DNA from: Rhodopirellula sp.
GTDB taxonomy: Bacteria > Planctomycetota > Planctomycetia > Pirellulales > Pirellulaceae
Assembly: GCA_002690925.1 (NCBI GenBank)
Contig: NZGD01000065.1
Span: 1-61,362, forward strand
DNA: 61,362 bases
Reading direction: 5' to 3'
The notes beneath the pieces are model-generated. The model was not told the origin of the DNA. It did not search any database and worked only from the letters and a program-made list of their open reading frames with translations. Shown piece by piece: positions 8,986 through 18,042 of the stretch. A program made the position numbers and the translations under genes. Position 1 is the first letter of the stretch. Each line of letters starts with the position of its first letter.

Positions 8986-10230
8986 TCAACATGTGGAAAC
9001 CAGATTCTGATTCTTAACCAGCAAGTACCCGTGGGTATCCACCATCCCTTGAAAGCTCTGACGGCATCCAGATGACCAATGCACCACAAGACGTTGGATC
9101 TCTGCCCCAGTTCCTAAACCGCAGGTGATGACCAGTTGATCGCTGCGTAGACAAACGTTTCCTGCAGTTTTCCAGTGAGAGAAGGAACCTCAATCTGTCG
9201 TGTTCGAATACGTACTCCGATAGCATTCCGTTCAGATTTTATTGCAACAGGCTGCACCTGAATCCAAAGATTCTTCGCTGATGTTTGATTGCCCAGCAAG
9301 GCAAACGAATTGTTCAGGTGCCCAACGGCTATGTCGATCGCAACCTACTTCTTGAAATCCAACTTAGCCATGACTCTGCCCAGCGTTCGCAGGTGTATCC
9401 GAAAAATGGTCATCCGAATTGATCTCACACGCTTCGAACTTCCTACCTACATTCATCATGAGTTGCCGCAACATCCTAAATCGGAGACCCGCGATGCTTA
9501 GAACAAAGTTGCGACTGTGCTCACAGCCAAATCCAACCAGCTACTTCGATCAAAATCCACTGCTTTTGTGTCGCAGGCAAAATTTGCCAAGCAAAACTCT
9601 GCAACTTAAAACTTGATGACTAAAAACTGTCCCGGCGGACTGGATTTACAGATCGCTTGACTCATCGATGCAGATCTATTTTTCGGCTCACGATAAAATC
9701 ACCAGTCGTGATCCCCATTCGACGACTTGCAGTGCCCGAAGAACACCGGCAAGTCCACTGGCAGCAACTGAACTCTCGATTCCCCGCTCCCCAATATGAG
9801 ACAACCAATGGTTCGGGGCGCACATCATTACCAATAAAGATTTCATTCAGGTCATCAAATTAGGTAATTGTGCCCCCTAGGCCCTCTCCAGGTTCTGCAA
9901 CTTCGCGTCACAATCAAATGTGACGATAATCTTCCAGGAAATAAAAGACAGCCACCTATAACAAAGCGTCGGCTGCCTGGCACTGTGCGTCCACTTCCGA
10001 GTCCTGTTGTAAAAGCACCTCTGACACGCGCCGCCCATGCTGAGACCTCGGTCGACGGCACTACGCAAATAGGTGGCAATCAGGGGATTCAACGGACTGC
10101 CTCTGCTGCGTCAGTAATTTTTGTCACGCTCTATTTGTCAGGGAACTTCACTGAAGCTCGTTCAGCTAGTTGTGAGGCTACATCCCAATTGCCACGCTCC
10201 ATCTTTTGCTGAGCAATAGGAAAGCAAGAG
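8986..10230 (-). pseudogene. Decayed CRTAC1-like gene with TPR start and FG-GAP/ASPIC end, internal deletion
   Basis: Minus-strand reading finds ordered family pieces in different frames. Near 10215-10137: KMERGNWDVASQLAERASV, followed by a stop. Near 9890-9700: EPGEGLGG, NEIFIGNDVRPEPLVV and MGITTGDF with RKIDL, matching copy B KPGTSLG, NEIFVGNDVRANHLLV and MGIAPGDYNHDGKLDL. Near 9570-9510: DTKAVDFDRSSWLDLAV matches GTKAIDLDRNGWLDLLV. Near 9390-9300: GRVMAKLDFKK-stop-VAIDIAV, then HLNNSFALLGNQ, matches GRVMAAFDFDRDGDLDVLV. Then LWIQVQPV, ERNAIGVRI and, after another frameshift, GLGTGAEIQRLVVHWSSG with THGYLLVKNQN, ending in a stop at 8986. Only about 200 bp separate the TPR and propeller pieces, so some 400 or more codons are missing. 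Several Ca-binding loops are also destroyed. The ends are approximate. Confidence 0.8.
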
Positions 10231-10274
10231 TCCTCTAATCAAGCTATCCCCATGCTGTTTCACTGGTTAATTCC

Positions 10275-10307
10275 ACAAAAAAACAGCGACTCGAGAGAGC
10301 CGCTGTT
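10275..10307 (-). terminator. Rho-independent terminator downstream of recA
   Basis: On the minus strand AACAGCGGCTC pairs with GAGTCGCTGTT (11 bp, one G-U) around a TCTC loop and runs straight into a T tract. It lies about 57 bp after the recA stop and before the decayed CRTAC1-like gene. This is the cleanest terminator in the window. Confidence 0.85.
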
Positions 10308-10363
10308 CTACGCAATATTAACGAAACTGGAGTTCCCCAGAATTGAAGAACAAGGCCGATTGC

Positions 10364-11476
10364 TTAGCTGTTTGGCACTTCCTGTCCCTTGGAAGCCTCA
10401 GCCTCCTCTGCCGCCTGCAATTCGTCCGCAGGAGCGGCAAAGCCTCCCGCCTGCATCACCAATTCTTTGATCTCTGCCGCCACATCAGGATTTTCGATCA
10501 GGAAGTTGCGAGCTTTTTCCTTTCCCTGCCCCAAATAAGTTTCGCCGTACTTAAACCAGGAACCGCTACGGTTCACCACTTTGTGGGTGGTTCCTAAATC
10601 AAGCAGATCACCTTCGTAACTGATGCCGTTGCTGTGCATCATGTCGAATTCGGCAATACGGAAAGGTGGTGCAACCTTGTTTTTCACAATTTTCGCCTTC
10701 ACTCGCTGCCCGACCTGCTCCTCACCATCTTTCAATGCACCAATGCGGCGCACATCGATTCGACACGAGCAATAAAACTTCAAAGCACGGCCACCAGGAG
10801 TCGTTTCAGGACTCCCAAACATAACTCCTACCTTCTCTCGGATCTGGTTAATGAAGACGACCGCGCACTTACTCTTAGCGATTGCTCCAGTCAGTTTCCT
10901 CATGGATTGGCTCATCAGCCGTGCCTGCAGTCCGACGTGGCTATCACCGATCTCACCCTCAAGTTCTTTCTTGGGAACTAGAGCAGCAACCGAGTCAATG
11001 ATAATGACGTCAACCGCATTACTCTTCACCAGCATCTCACAGATCTGCATGGCCTCTTCTCCACTACCGGGCTGGCTCACCAACAGAGTGTCAAGTTCGA
11101 CCCCCAGTTTCTTTGCCCAACTGGGGTCAAACGCATGCTCAGCGTCGATAATCGCTGCAATGCCGCCCTTTTTTTGTGCCTCGGCACCAATATGCAAGGC
11201 AAGCGTTGTCTTTCCGCTGGACTCCGGGCCGAAAACCTCAATCATTCTGCCCCGCGGAATCCCTTGCCCACCCAAAGCCATGTCGAGACTGAGACTACCT
11301 GTTTGGATACCGTCAATCTGCAGGTGCTGAGATGCCCCCAAGGGCATGATCGCACCATCACCAAAGGTTTTGTCGATCTGCTCCAACGTGGTCTTCAAAC
11401 CCGGTTCGCGATCCAAAACTGCTTTCAAACCTGGATCAACCTTACTCTTTGACGATGTCTTTGCCTTCTTTGCCAT
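10364..11476 (-). CDS. recA: Recombinase RecA
   Basis: 370 residues, normal for RecA. It binds ssDNA as an ATP-dependent filament, drives strand exchange and activates LexA-type self-cleavage. Visible features: Walker A GPESSGKT (83-90), Walker [13 protein letters not shown], the L1/L2 region with [15 protein letters not shown], and the KNKVAPPF signature. The C-terminus is Ala/Glu-rich ([12 protein letters not shown]). The frame is open 41 codons further upstream, but ATG 11476 starts the standard MAKKAK-type N-terminus and has AAGGGA about 8 nt before it. No recX or other SOS gene is adjacent. I did not find a convincing LexA box in the 230 bp upstream. A terminator follows at 10275-10307. 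Confidence 0.98.
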   Translation of the reverse strand: MAKKAKTSSKSKVDPGLKAVLDREPGLKTTLEQIDKTFGDGAIMPLGASQHLQIDGIQTGSLSLDMALGGQGIPRGRMIEVFGPESSGKTTLALHIGAEAQKKGGIAAIIDAEHAFDPSWAKKLGVELDTLLVSQPGSGEEAMQICEMLVKSNAVDVIIIDSVAALVPKKELEGEIGDSHVGLQARLMSQSMRKLTGAIAKSKCAVVFINQIREKVGVMFGSPETTPGGRALKFYCSCRIDVRRIGALKDGEEQVGQRVKAKIVKNKVAPPFRIAEFDMMHSNGISYEGDLLDLGTTHKVVNRSGSWFKYGETYLGQGKEKARNFLIENPDVAAEIKELVMQAGGFAAPADELQAAEEAEASKGQEVPNS

Positions 11477-11682
11477 TCTTTCATCCCTTGCATATGCCAA
11501 TGTGTGAAGACCACCACTTTGCGGGTTGACGCCCCCTTGATCGGAGGGACACCCAGTAGTGAACATTTCTATAGTACTCTGTGTTCCAAGCGACCACAAT
11601 AGATGTAATCCGGTGCGTCTCGGTTGGTATTTGTAGTATCCGCGCAGGCCAAGACAAGTCTGGTCAAAGGATCACCTTTTTT

Positions 11683-11698
11683 ATTTCACTTGTGAAAT
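11683..11698. promoter_or_regulatory. Inverted repeat between the SNF2 gene and recA
   Basis: ATTTCAC-TT-GTGAAAT: perfect 7-bp arms with a 2-nt spacer, 13 bp beyond the SNF2 stop and about 207 bp upstream of the recA start. On the minus strand it is followed by A residues, not T, so it does not look like a terminator. It could be an operator for recA or chance. Confidence 0.35.
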
Positions 11699-11710
11699 GC
11701 GGGATGCAAC

Positions 11711-14700
11711 CTAGGAAGCAGCCCCCTCTTTGATCAGCTGAATCAAATCATCCGTGTTCATTTTTGCTGCCCGATCGGTGCCGTCGAGAACGCCCGCAAC
11801 AAGCTCACGTTTATCAGCGTGTAGAGCAAGAATCTGCTCTTCGATTGTCCCCTCGGCAACGAGCCGATAGACGGTAACTGGCCTTTCCTGCCCAATTCGA
11901 TGAGCGCGATCTGTTGCTTGGTCTTCCACAGCTGGATTCCACCACGGATCCAGATGGAGCACATAATCGGCTCCGGTCAGGTTCAGACCTGTTCCCCCTG
12001 CCTTGAGCGAGATCAGGAACAACTCTCCCTCTCCCGCCTGAAATGCATCGACGCGTCGCTGACGTTCTTTTGCCGGAGTTGAGCCATCCAGATACTGGTA
12101 AGTGACTCCCAGCTCATCCAGCCTTTCGCGGATCACTGAAAGATGCTTGACAAACTGACTGAACACGAGAGCCCGGTGGTCACCCTCTCGGAGTTCCTCA
12201 ACCAACGACATCAGCAAATCCAATTTGGCTGAACTCTTGGCCCAGCCAGAATCGACCAAACGGGGGTGACAGGCGAGCTGCCTCAAACGAGTCAACCAAG
12301 CCAACGTTCGGATTCGCTTCTGTCCTGCCTGTTGTGCGTCCTCGCCAGCACCGCTTAACTCCGCAAGCGCTGCCAACCGCGTATCTTCGTAACGTTTCCG
12401 CTCGGCAGGGCTCAACTCGGCTTTCAATGTAATTTCGGTTCGGGGGGGTAGTTCTTTCAGAACGGTATCCTTGGTCCTGCGCAAAATGAATGGCCGAACC
12501 AAACGAGCGAGTGACTGACGTCGTTCATCATCTTTATGCCGTTCGATTGGATCAGCAAATCGAGTTCGAAATCTTTCCCAGGACCCAAGCAAACCGGGGC
12601 TGATCGTGCGGAATAAACTCCAAAGTTCACCAAGATGATTTTCCAGAGGCGTTCCGGACAGCCCGATTCTCCAATCGGCGTCGAGCTGCCTGACTGCCTG
12701 CGAGGTTTTGGTCTGCGAATTCTTAATGAATTGAGCTTCATCGAGAACAAGTGTGTGCCAAGCACGTGAAGCAAATCGTTTTGCATCACGCTGCAACAGT
12801 TGGTAACTAACAATCACAAGATCATTTTCACCTGCTGCCTCGATCAACGCAGCCCGATCTGAATCTCGGTACAACAATGCTCTTAAGTCAGGAGTAAATT
12901 TTTCAGTTTCCCTAACCCAGTTGTCTCCCACACTTGTGGGCGCAACGACCAAGGCTGGCCCACCGCTGCCGCGTTCAAGTAGAACACCAAGTGCCTGCAC
13001 TGTTTTACCCAAGCCCATATCATCGGCGAGGACCCCACCAACCCCCCAGACACTCAGACGCGCGAGCCATTGAAAACCATCCAACTGGTAATCTCTCAAC
13101 GTTGCATCCAAAGCCTCTGGCTTTTCCGGACTCCAATCAGCAAGTGACTCAAGTCGTTGCAGGGAATCATGCCACCTCGCAGTAGCTTCGAGTGGCACGT
13201 CGGTCCCAATCAATTCCTGCACTGCAGGCACCGCAGCATCCGCGACTTTCAAATTACCGCGTTCAGCAACGACCGTGTCTCCCAATTGCTGCAACCGTCG
13301 CCGGAAAGCTTCGCTGATCCGGGCAAACTCACGATCGCCCACTTGCACCAGTGATCGATTGTCCCTGACTGCCTGTAATAATTGCTCCAACGGGACTTCC
13401 CGCCCGTCCAGCGAAATGGATCCCGTGAGCCCAAACCAATCACGACCATCATCAATTTGCACTTTGAGTGCTGAGGGGGTAATTTCGCCTCGGACTCGCA
13501 GCGATTCACCTTCAGGCCAGATGATGCGTGGTGTGGCATCGCCCCCACCGTATAGCTTGGCCAACAGGTCCAGTGCCATGTCATCCGTTTCCGCTACCCA
13601 GTGATATAGACCATCACTGGAAAGATCCTGCAAACCAAACTTATCGACGACGTGCTGGACTCGTTGCCTTTCATCATCCAAATCTCGCTGAAGACGCACA
13701 GGACCAGACTCGAGCAAACACGAAACGACGTCAGGTTTTTGACCAGGAACAAGTAATTCTCTGAAGCGATCTTCGTGCATCATCAGGGCCACATGTAATC
13801 CTGCCCCCAGCCTTGGCCGTAATTCAAACACCAGTTCCGCTTCGATTGGAAGAATTGGTCCAGCCAACTCATCGGGCAAATCCACACGGATCATGGAATC
13901 GACGGTGCTGCTTCCTACCGAAAATTTTGAAGCTGTTTCATTGTCCAACAAAACTTCCCTGAAGTCGCTGCGTAACAGATGCTGGATCAGCTTTACCGCC
14001 CGAGGGTCACGCAATGTGCAGGCAATTAAACGGTGGTGTTTCTGATCAGCGATCACAACCATCGGCTCCACAGGACTCGCATGCCCCAGAACGGTCTTGC
14101 ATTCAGCTAAATTGACAGTTATTCCGTTGACATGAATCTTTGGGCGAAAAAGCGTCTTTCGTTCAATCTCTTCCTGTTGATCTGTTTGCTTCGTTTGCTT
14201 GACTGCTTCTTCAAATTCGACGGGTTCCAACGTGAGCACAAGTTCAGCAGAGTGGACTTGCAGCGATGTCGCTTTTGCATCATCCCACGCGACCACTGCA
14301 TGCCCTGCCAGTGCGTTGATAGCTTGAAATTCGCCAAAGTGCTCGTCATCAAATGAGTAGCTGGGATTGGCTACAAGAGCAGCAATTTTGCCATCGAGTG
14401 GATTGGCTGAAAAATCCCGTCGCAGCAAATCAAAACTTCGAACTTCTTTTCCCTTCGTCCAACCCTTGCCGTTTTTACGGGGTCGCTGTTCATAGGGCGT
14501 GATCGAAATCGGACAGTAGTATCTCGAACCGGACAGACCAATACGCCACTGCAATCTGGTGTCCTCAGTTTCCCGGGGCTGATTCGCATCTCCCGCCAAC
14601 CCCAAAACCTCATTCACCAACTGGCGACCTGCAGCCACCGCATCCACTTCAAGTTCGCCCAGGAACTCGAATACCTCATTGATCGAGCGTCGCCCTAGCT

Positions 14701-15064
14701 GCTCTTGCAACCACCACGAAACAGCAAGAGTGTGGGGACACCGTTGATCCGTTTTAAATTGCGCACATGCACACTGGGGCGTTGCATTGAGAGAAACGCT
14801 CAGAGGCGAATAGTCGAAGTCCTCGTCTTCCCCCTGCGGTTCAGGCATCACTTCAATCGACACGGCGATGGGTTGCTGACGATTGCCTTTCACCTTGAAC
14901 GCAAATTGCATACGTCCATCGTCGTTACTGAACGTTGGGGAATCAACGATCATCATCGCCGCTCTTTTATCGAGTGACTCATCATGAGAATCGACCAGTT
15001 TTTCCGCAGCTTCTGCAACCAGAAGACCGAGGGCACCAATCGCGTCATCGGACATCAAATCCAT
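11711..15064 (-). CDS. SWIM zinc-finger SNF2-family DNA helicase/ATPase
   Basis: 1117 residues. Near the N-terminus a SWIM zinc finger has Cys98-x-Cys100-x8-Cys109-x-His111 (QCACAQ, RCPH). A long middle region of beta-rich character follows. The SNF2 ATPase starts at about 655 (LRDYQLDGFQWLARL), with Walker A DDMGLGKT (681-688), DEAQ box (775-778), SGTPLENHLGELWSLF and helicase C motifs VFSQF, SLKAGGTGLNLTGADYVLHLDPWWNPAVEDQATDRAHRIGQ (quoted in part). It is expected to translocate on dsDNA and remodel protein-DNA complexes; bacterial SWIM-SNF2 proteins are often linked to transcription recycling or repair, but this one has no demonstrated role. It lies upstream of recA on the same strand but 234 bp away. 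ATG 15055 is an alternative start. Confidence 0.94.
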   Translation of the reverse strand: MDLMSDDAIGALGLLVAEAAEKLVDSHDESLDKRAAMMIVDSPTFSNDDGRMQFAFKVKGNRQQPIAVSIEVMPEPQGEDEDFDYSPLSVSLNATPQCACAQFKTDQRCPHTLAVSWWLQEQLGRRSINEVFEFLGELEVDAVAAGRQLVNEVLGLAGDANQPRETEDTRLQWRIGLSGSRYYCPISITPYEQRPRKNGKGWTKGKEVRSFDLLRRDFSANPLDGKIAALVANPSYSFDDEHFGEFQAINALAGHAVVAWDDAKATSLQVHSAELVLTLEPVEFEEAVKQTKQTDQQEEIERKTLFRPKIHVNGITVNLAECKTVLGHASPVEPMVVIADQKHHRLIACTLRDPRAVKLIQHLLRSDFREVLLDNETASKFSVGSSTVDSMIRVDLPDELAGPILPIEAELVFELRPRLGAGLHVALMMHEDRFRELLVPGQKPDVVSCLLESGPVRLQRDLDDERQRVQHVVDKFGLQDLSSDGLYHWVAETDDMALDLLAKLYGGGDATPRIIWPEGESLRVRGEITPSALKVQIDDGRDWFGLTGSISLDGREVPLEQLLQAVRDNRSLVQVGDREFARISEAFRRRLQQLGDTVVAERGNLKVADAAVPAVQELIGTDVPLEATARWHDSLQRLESLADWSPEKPEALDATLRDYQLDGFQWLARLSVWGVGGVLADDMGLGKTVQALGVLLERGSGGPALVVAPTSVGDNWVRETEKFTPDLRALLYRDSDRAALIEAAGENDLVIVSYQLLQRDAKRFASRAWHTLVLDEAQFIKNSQTKTSQAVRQLDADWRIGLSGTPLENHLGELWSLFRTISPGLLGSWERFRTRFADPIERHKDDERRQSLARLVRPFILRRTKDTVLKELPPRTEITLKAELSPAERKRYEDTRLAALAELSGAGEDAQQAGQKRIRTLAWLTRLRQLACHPRLVDSGWAKSSAKLDLLMSLVEELREGDHRALVFSQFVKHLSVIRERLDELGVTYQYLDGSTPAKERQRRVDAFQAGEGELFLISLKAGGTGLNLTGADYVLHLDPWWNPAVEDQATDRAHRIGQERPVTVYRLVAEGTIEEQILALHADKRELVAGVLDGTDRAAKMNTDDLIQLIKEGAAS

Positions 15065-15249
15065 ACTGTGCTATCCACTGCCTATTAGAATCTCGGAGAG
15101 CTAATCTCGCCTCCTTGTCACCCTCAACACCCGATTATTGGACCCGGGCACCTACGACAAAAACGCAACGGAATTGCCTCGAGGGGTAATCCCAGAGTTT
15201 ACCACGAGTCTGTTTTTTCGCGAAGATGTGGGGAGGTCCACTTCACATG

Positions 15250-15282
15250 AAAACACGGGCTCCCACTGTTCTCCAAGAGCCC
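15250..15282 (-). terminator. Possible terminator after the Gfo/Idh/MocA oxidoreductase gene
   Basis: GGGCTC (15257-15262) and GAGCCC (15277-15282) form a 6-bp stem with a 14-nt loop. On the minus strand it is followed by GTGTTTTC. It lies about 60 bp after the oxidoreductase stop. The stem is short and the T tract poor, so the call is tentative. Confidence 0.4.
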
Positions 15283-15340
15283 TTTAACCGAGGATTCAGG
15301 ACAGTTCTTCACAGTGACAGAATCTGAAAAAACAACGATC

Positions 15341-16540
15341 TCAGCCAAATTTCGATAGTGGATGATCCCTGTTCACCAGTGGAAACTTGACCGTTCGCCC
15401 TAGACGGTGGGACTCGAAAACCCCGCAGATCATTTCGACGGTCGCTCCGGCATCCTCAAGTCCGCAGATGGGCTCACGGTCGCAACGAATTGAATCCAAC
15501 AAATCCTCCACGGGGATGACATGCTGGTGGAGCTTTCTGTGCAGCCCATGAATGGGCTCAATCAGCCCAACCCCTGCGGTCGAAATCGGCAGCGCCTTGT
15601 TGCTTGAAGCGGCAGACTCAAACGGATTGCCTGGAAAAATCATAGCGAGCGGCGAATCGTCGCACCAAATCTGAATCCGACCTTGACTTCCAACCAGACT
15701 CAGTCCGAATCCCTGATTCTGCGTGCCATCATTTGCGATGGAATCAAAATATCCGGTAACCCCCCTCGCGAATCTGTAATTGGCATGCAACTCGTCTCCC
15801 GCCAACCAGCCAAGTCCCTCACGACCCAACACGCGATCCTCGTTCACAACCCGTCGTCCCTGCCTGTACAAAGTTGCCGAACAGGTCGTCGGCGATCCAC
15901 CAAAGTAGGCCATCAAATTCAATACATGTGACCCCAAGACCCAAAGATCTTCGGCTCCCCCACGACCATCCCCCTTACCACGTCCCCGTATTTCCAATAG
16001 ACGCCCAATTTTTCCATCACCAATCAGTCCGTCAATTGTCTTTAAAACAGGGTGATATCGATTTCGATGAGCAACTGCCAATTTAGTACCACTCTCGCGA
16101 CACACTTTGACAACTTCATCCAGTTGTTGCAGGTTTTGGACGAAAGGCTTCTCAACATAAATACCTCTGGCACCCGCATTCACCGCAGCAAGAATCATGT
16201 CACGATGTTGATCAACATGTCGGGGACAAATCGCAACAATGTCCGGCTGCAGTTCCCGAAGCATAATTCGATAATCTGAATATCCCTTTACCGAATCCAA
16301 ACCAAGTTTGCTCAACTCCCTCGCGAGCCCCGCTTCATCTGCATCAGCAACACCTTTGACAGTTGTTTTAGGAAGATGACTCCAAACTGTGTCCAAACCG
16401 TGCCCGTAATCACCACGTCCAGTATGCCCGATCACAGCAACGGTCCATGAGCCATCTTCGTTTTCCCATGGCTCACCCGAACAGTGTGCGGCGGTTCCCA
16501 AAAGAGCCAAAGTTGCAAGCGAGAATTGTCGTCGATCCAT
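15341..16540 (-). CDS. Gfo/Idh/MocA-family oxidoreductase, probably Tat-exported
   Basis: About 399 residues. The N-terminus MDRRQFSLATLALLG is a twin-arginine signal, common for exported planctomycete members of this family. The Rossmann start follows (WTVAVIGHTGRGDYGHG), then IVAICPRHVDQH and the EKPF motif with the catalytic Lys, then AHRNRYHP. The C-terminal alpha/beta dimerisation domain contains a substrate loop. The family oxidises or reduces sugars and sugar-like compounds with tightly bound NAD(P); the substrate here cannot be read. ATG 16540 was chosen over the longer frame (to 16588) because it places the twin Arg at the N-terminus. Monocistronic by spacing. Confidence 0.9.
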   Translation of the reverse strand: MDRRQFSLATLALLGTAAHCSGEPWENEDGSWTVAVIGHTGRGDYGHGLDTVWSHLPKTTVKGVADADEAGLARELSKLGLDSVKGYSDYRIMLRELQPDIVAICPRHVDQHRDMILAAVNAGARGIYVEKPFVQNLQQLDEVVKVCRESGTKLAVAHRNRYHPVLKTIDGLIGDGKIGRLLEIRGRGKGDGRGGAEDLWVLGSHVLNLMAYFGGSPTTCSATLYRQGRRVVNEDRVLGREGLGWLAGDELHANYRFARGVTGYFDSIANDGTQNQGFGLSLVGSQGRIQIWCDDSPLAMIFPGNPFESAASSNKALPISTAGVGLIEPIHGLHRKLHQHVIPVEDLLDSIRCDREPICGLEDAGATVEMICGVFESHRLGRTVKFPLVNRDHPLSKFG

Positions 16541-16739
16541 GAACCACACAAATTTCACACGGGAATAGAAGCTAGCGAAGTCGAACAAGCATCGTAGCTA
16601 ATGTGTGTATGCATCGCCCATGTCAATCTGCCATCGAGTTATGAAGCATCCTGCAAATCATCGACACCTGCCAAAAACCTGCTCCAATAATAGTCGAAAC
16701 AGCCTGTTTACCGACAACCCATTGAAGAGCTGACACAAA

Positions 16740-17447
16740 ATGCGATCTACATCCAAACTTCCCCACTCACTTGCCATATTCCACGGATTGGCGGTGCTAT
16801 TCCTGGTAAACCAAGGTGGTGTTTGCTCAGGGCAAACCCAAACAGAGTCAGCTCAAGATCTCCAGGATCGAATCCGAATTGAAAACAGAATCCAAGACGA
16901 AGCTGTTCAGCGTGGATCGGATATTCTTGGTGTGACAACAACCACCTCCAATCTCGCTACACGGGTTGCACGACTTGAAAGAACGCTGCTATCCACAAGG
17001 CCCTACGCTGGTATGAGCGTCAAGGAATCGCGAGCGGCCCTAAGGCTCGCACTGGCAGAACGTAATCAACTCCTCACGCATTCCGCCAAGCCAACTCAAG
17101 TTGAAATCGCGGCGGCAGAACTGTCGATAGCCCGCGCCGAAAGCCAACTTACGATCACACAAGCCACCCAGAAAGAAACTTTGCTTTTGTGCCAACTCGA
17201 TGTGATCGAAGCGGAACTTGCTTTGCTGCAACTGAGTAAAAAAATTGAACTGCAACAACGCCTGATCGCACGAGGGCTAAATACGTCCGGGAATTTCTTA
17301 CAACAAAAGATGGCAGTCAGTGCTGCAGAAAAAAAACTTGAACTTATGCGCGTACGCCACGAAACCCAGAGAATTCTACAAGGCATCTCCAACGCTTCAC
17401 CTGCTGGTGATTCGAAGCCACTCCGCAGCTCTCCCGCAACACCCTGA
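16740..17447 (+). CDS. Secreted coiled-coil protein of unknown function
   Basis: 235 residues. A signal peptide (hydrophobic LAIFHGLAVLFLV, cut near CSG-QTQ) is followed by an almost entirely helical protein. Residues about 40-220 are rich in Glu, Gln, Arg, Ala and Leu with heptad-like spacing (ARLERTLL; EIAAAELSIARAESQLTI; QLDVIEAELALLQLSKKIELQQRLIA, quoted in part). The tail is Ser/Pro-rich. The helical hairpin resembles the coiled-coil hairpin of HlyD-type adaptors or TolC-like proteins, but the lipoyl and barrel domains are missing. A role as a periplasmic structural or adaptor protein is only a guess. It precedes the ferredoxin gene by about 200 bp on the same strand. Confidence 0.75.
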   Translation: MRSTSKLPHSLAIFHGLAVLFLVNQGGVCSGQTQTESAQDLQDRIRIENRIQDEAVQRGSDILGVTTTTSNLATRVARLERTLLSTRPYAGMSVKESRAALRLALAERNQLLTHSAKPTQVEIAAAELSIARAESQLTITQATQKETLLLCQLDVIEAELALLQLSKKIELQQRLIARGLNTSGNFLQQKMAVSAAEKKLELMRVRHETQRILQGISNASPAGDSKPLRSSPATP

Positions 17448-17643
17448 ATTACGACACGCCTGAAAGATCGTCCGCTGCAAATCAGATCTGCTTGCACAAC
17501 AGTTGTCGGGGACACTATCCTTCTGTGGAGAAGGTGTACTCGAAGAGTCAAAGCGTTTGGGTAGAAGGCCACACACTGGCTCGATTAAGTCCAACGAACC
17601 TTTTCATACAAATCAATTTGAAGCAAACCAGGAAACTGATGCC

Positions 17644-18006
17644 ATGCCAAAGTTAAGCGTTCAAGGAGTGGGTGAATTTGAAATCACCCCTGGTAAACGA
17701 CTTGTGAAAGCACTTGTAGAGGAAGCTGGTACGGACCAACTCCACGCCTGCGGTGGTCAATCAAAATGCACCTCTTGTCGAATCAAGTTCATTCATGGAG
17801 AACCAGAAAAGATCACTCAGGCTGAGAAAGATACCTTAAGGGTTCGTGAGATCTCAGATCCCGGAGTCAGGCTTAGTTGCCAAATCACATGTGATCACGA
17901 CATGACCGTCGAAATCATCAGTGGCATGGCTGGTAGCGGGCGTGCAGATCAGGGCTCCGCCGTTGCTGAGGAGATGGTCCCAGATCCGATCTGGACGACG
18001 AAATAA
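17644..18006 (+). CDS. 2Fe-2S ferredoxin, adrenodoxin-like Cys spacing
   Basis: 120 residues. Ligands Cys36, Cys42, Cys45 and Cys79 lie in ACGGQSKCTSC (C-x5-C-x2-C) and LSCQ, the spacing of adrenodoxin-type and CGGxGxCGxC ferredoxins rather than plant type. The beta-grasp fold is supported by EFEITPGKRLVKALVEE before the cluster and DMTVEII at the end. It should be a soluble one-electron carrier; the partner is not in view. The frame is open to 17503, but ATG 17644 gives the standard N-terminus and has AGGA about 11 nt upstream. The final 20 residues form an acidic tail without family counterpart. Confidence 0.93.
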   Translation: MPKLSVQGVGEFEITPGKRLVKALVEEAGTDQLHACGGQSKCTSCRIKFIHGEPEKITQAEKDTLRVREISDPGVRLSCQITCDHDMTVEIISGMAGSGRADQGSAVAEEMVPDPIWTTK

Positions 18007-18042
18007 AAACGAAGTGAACATCTGCTCGATGCAGTGGGAAAA

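Noticed and set aside
9868..10212. Plus-strand 114-codon frame
   Set aside because: Antisense to the decayed CRTAC1-like gene; composition dominated by Thr/Ser/Ala with no motif.
507..10230. The lipoprotein cluster as a mobile island
   Set aside because: No integrase, transposase, direct repeats or tRNA border were seen; base composition does not stand out by eye.
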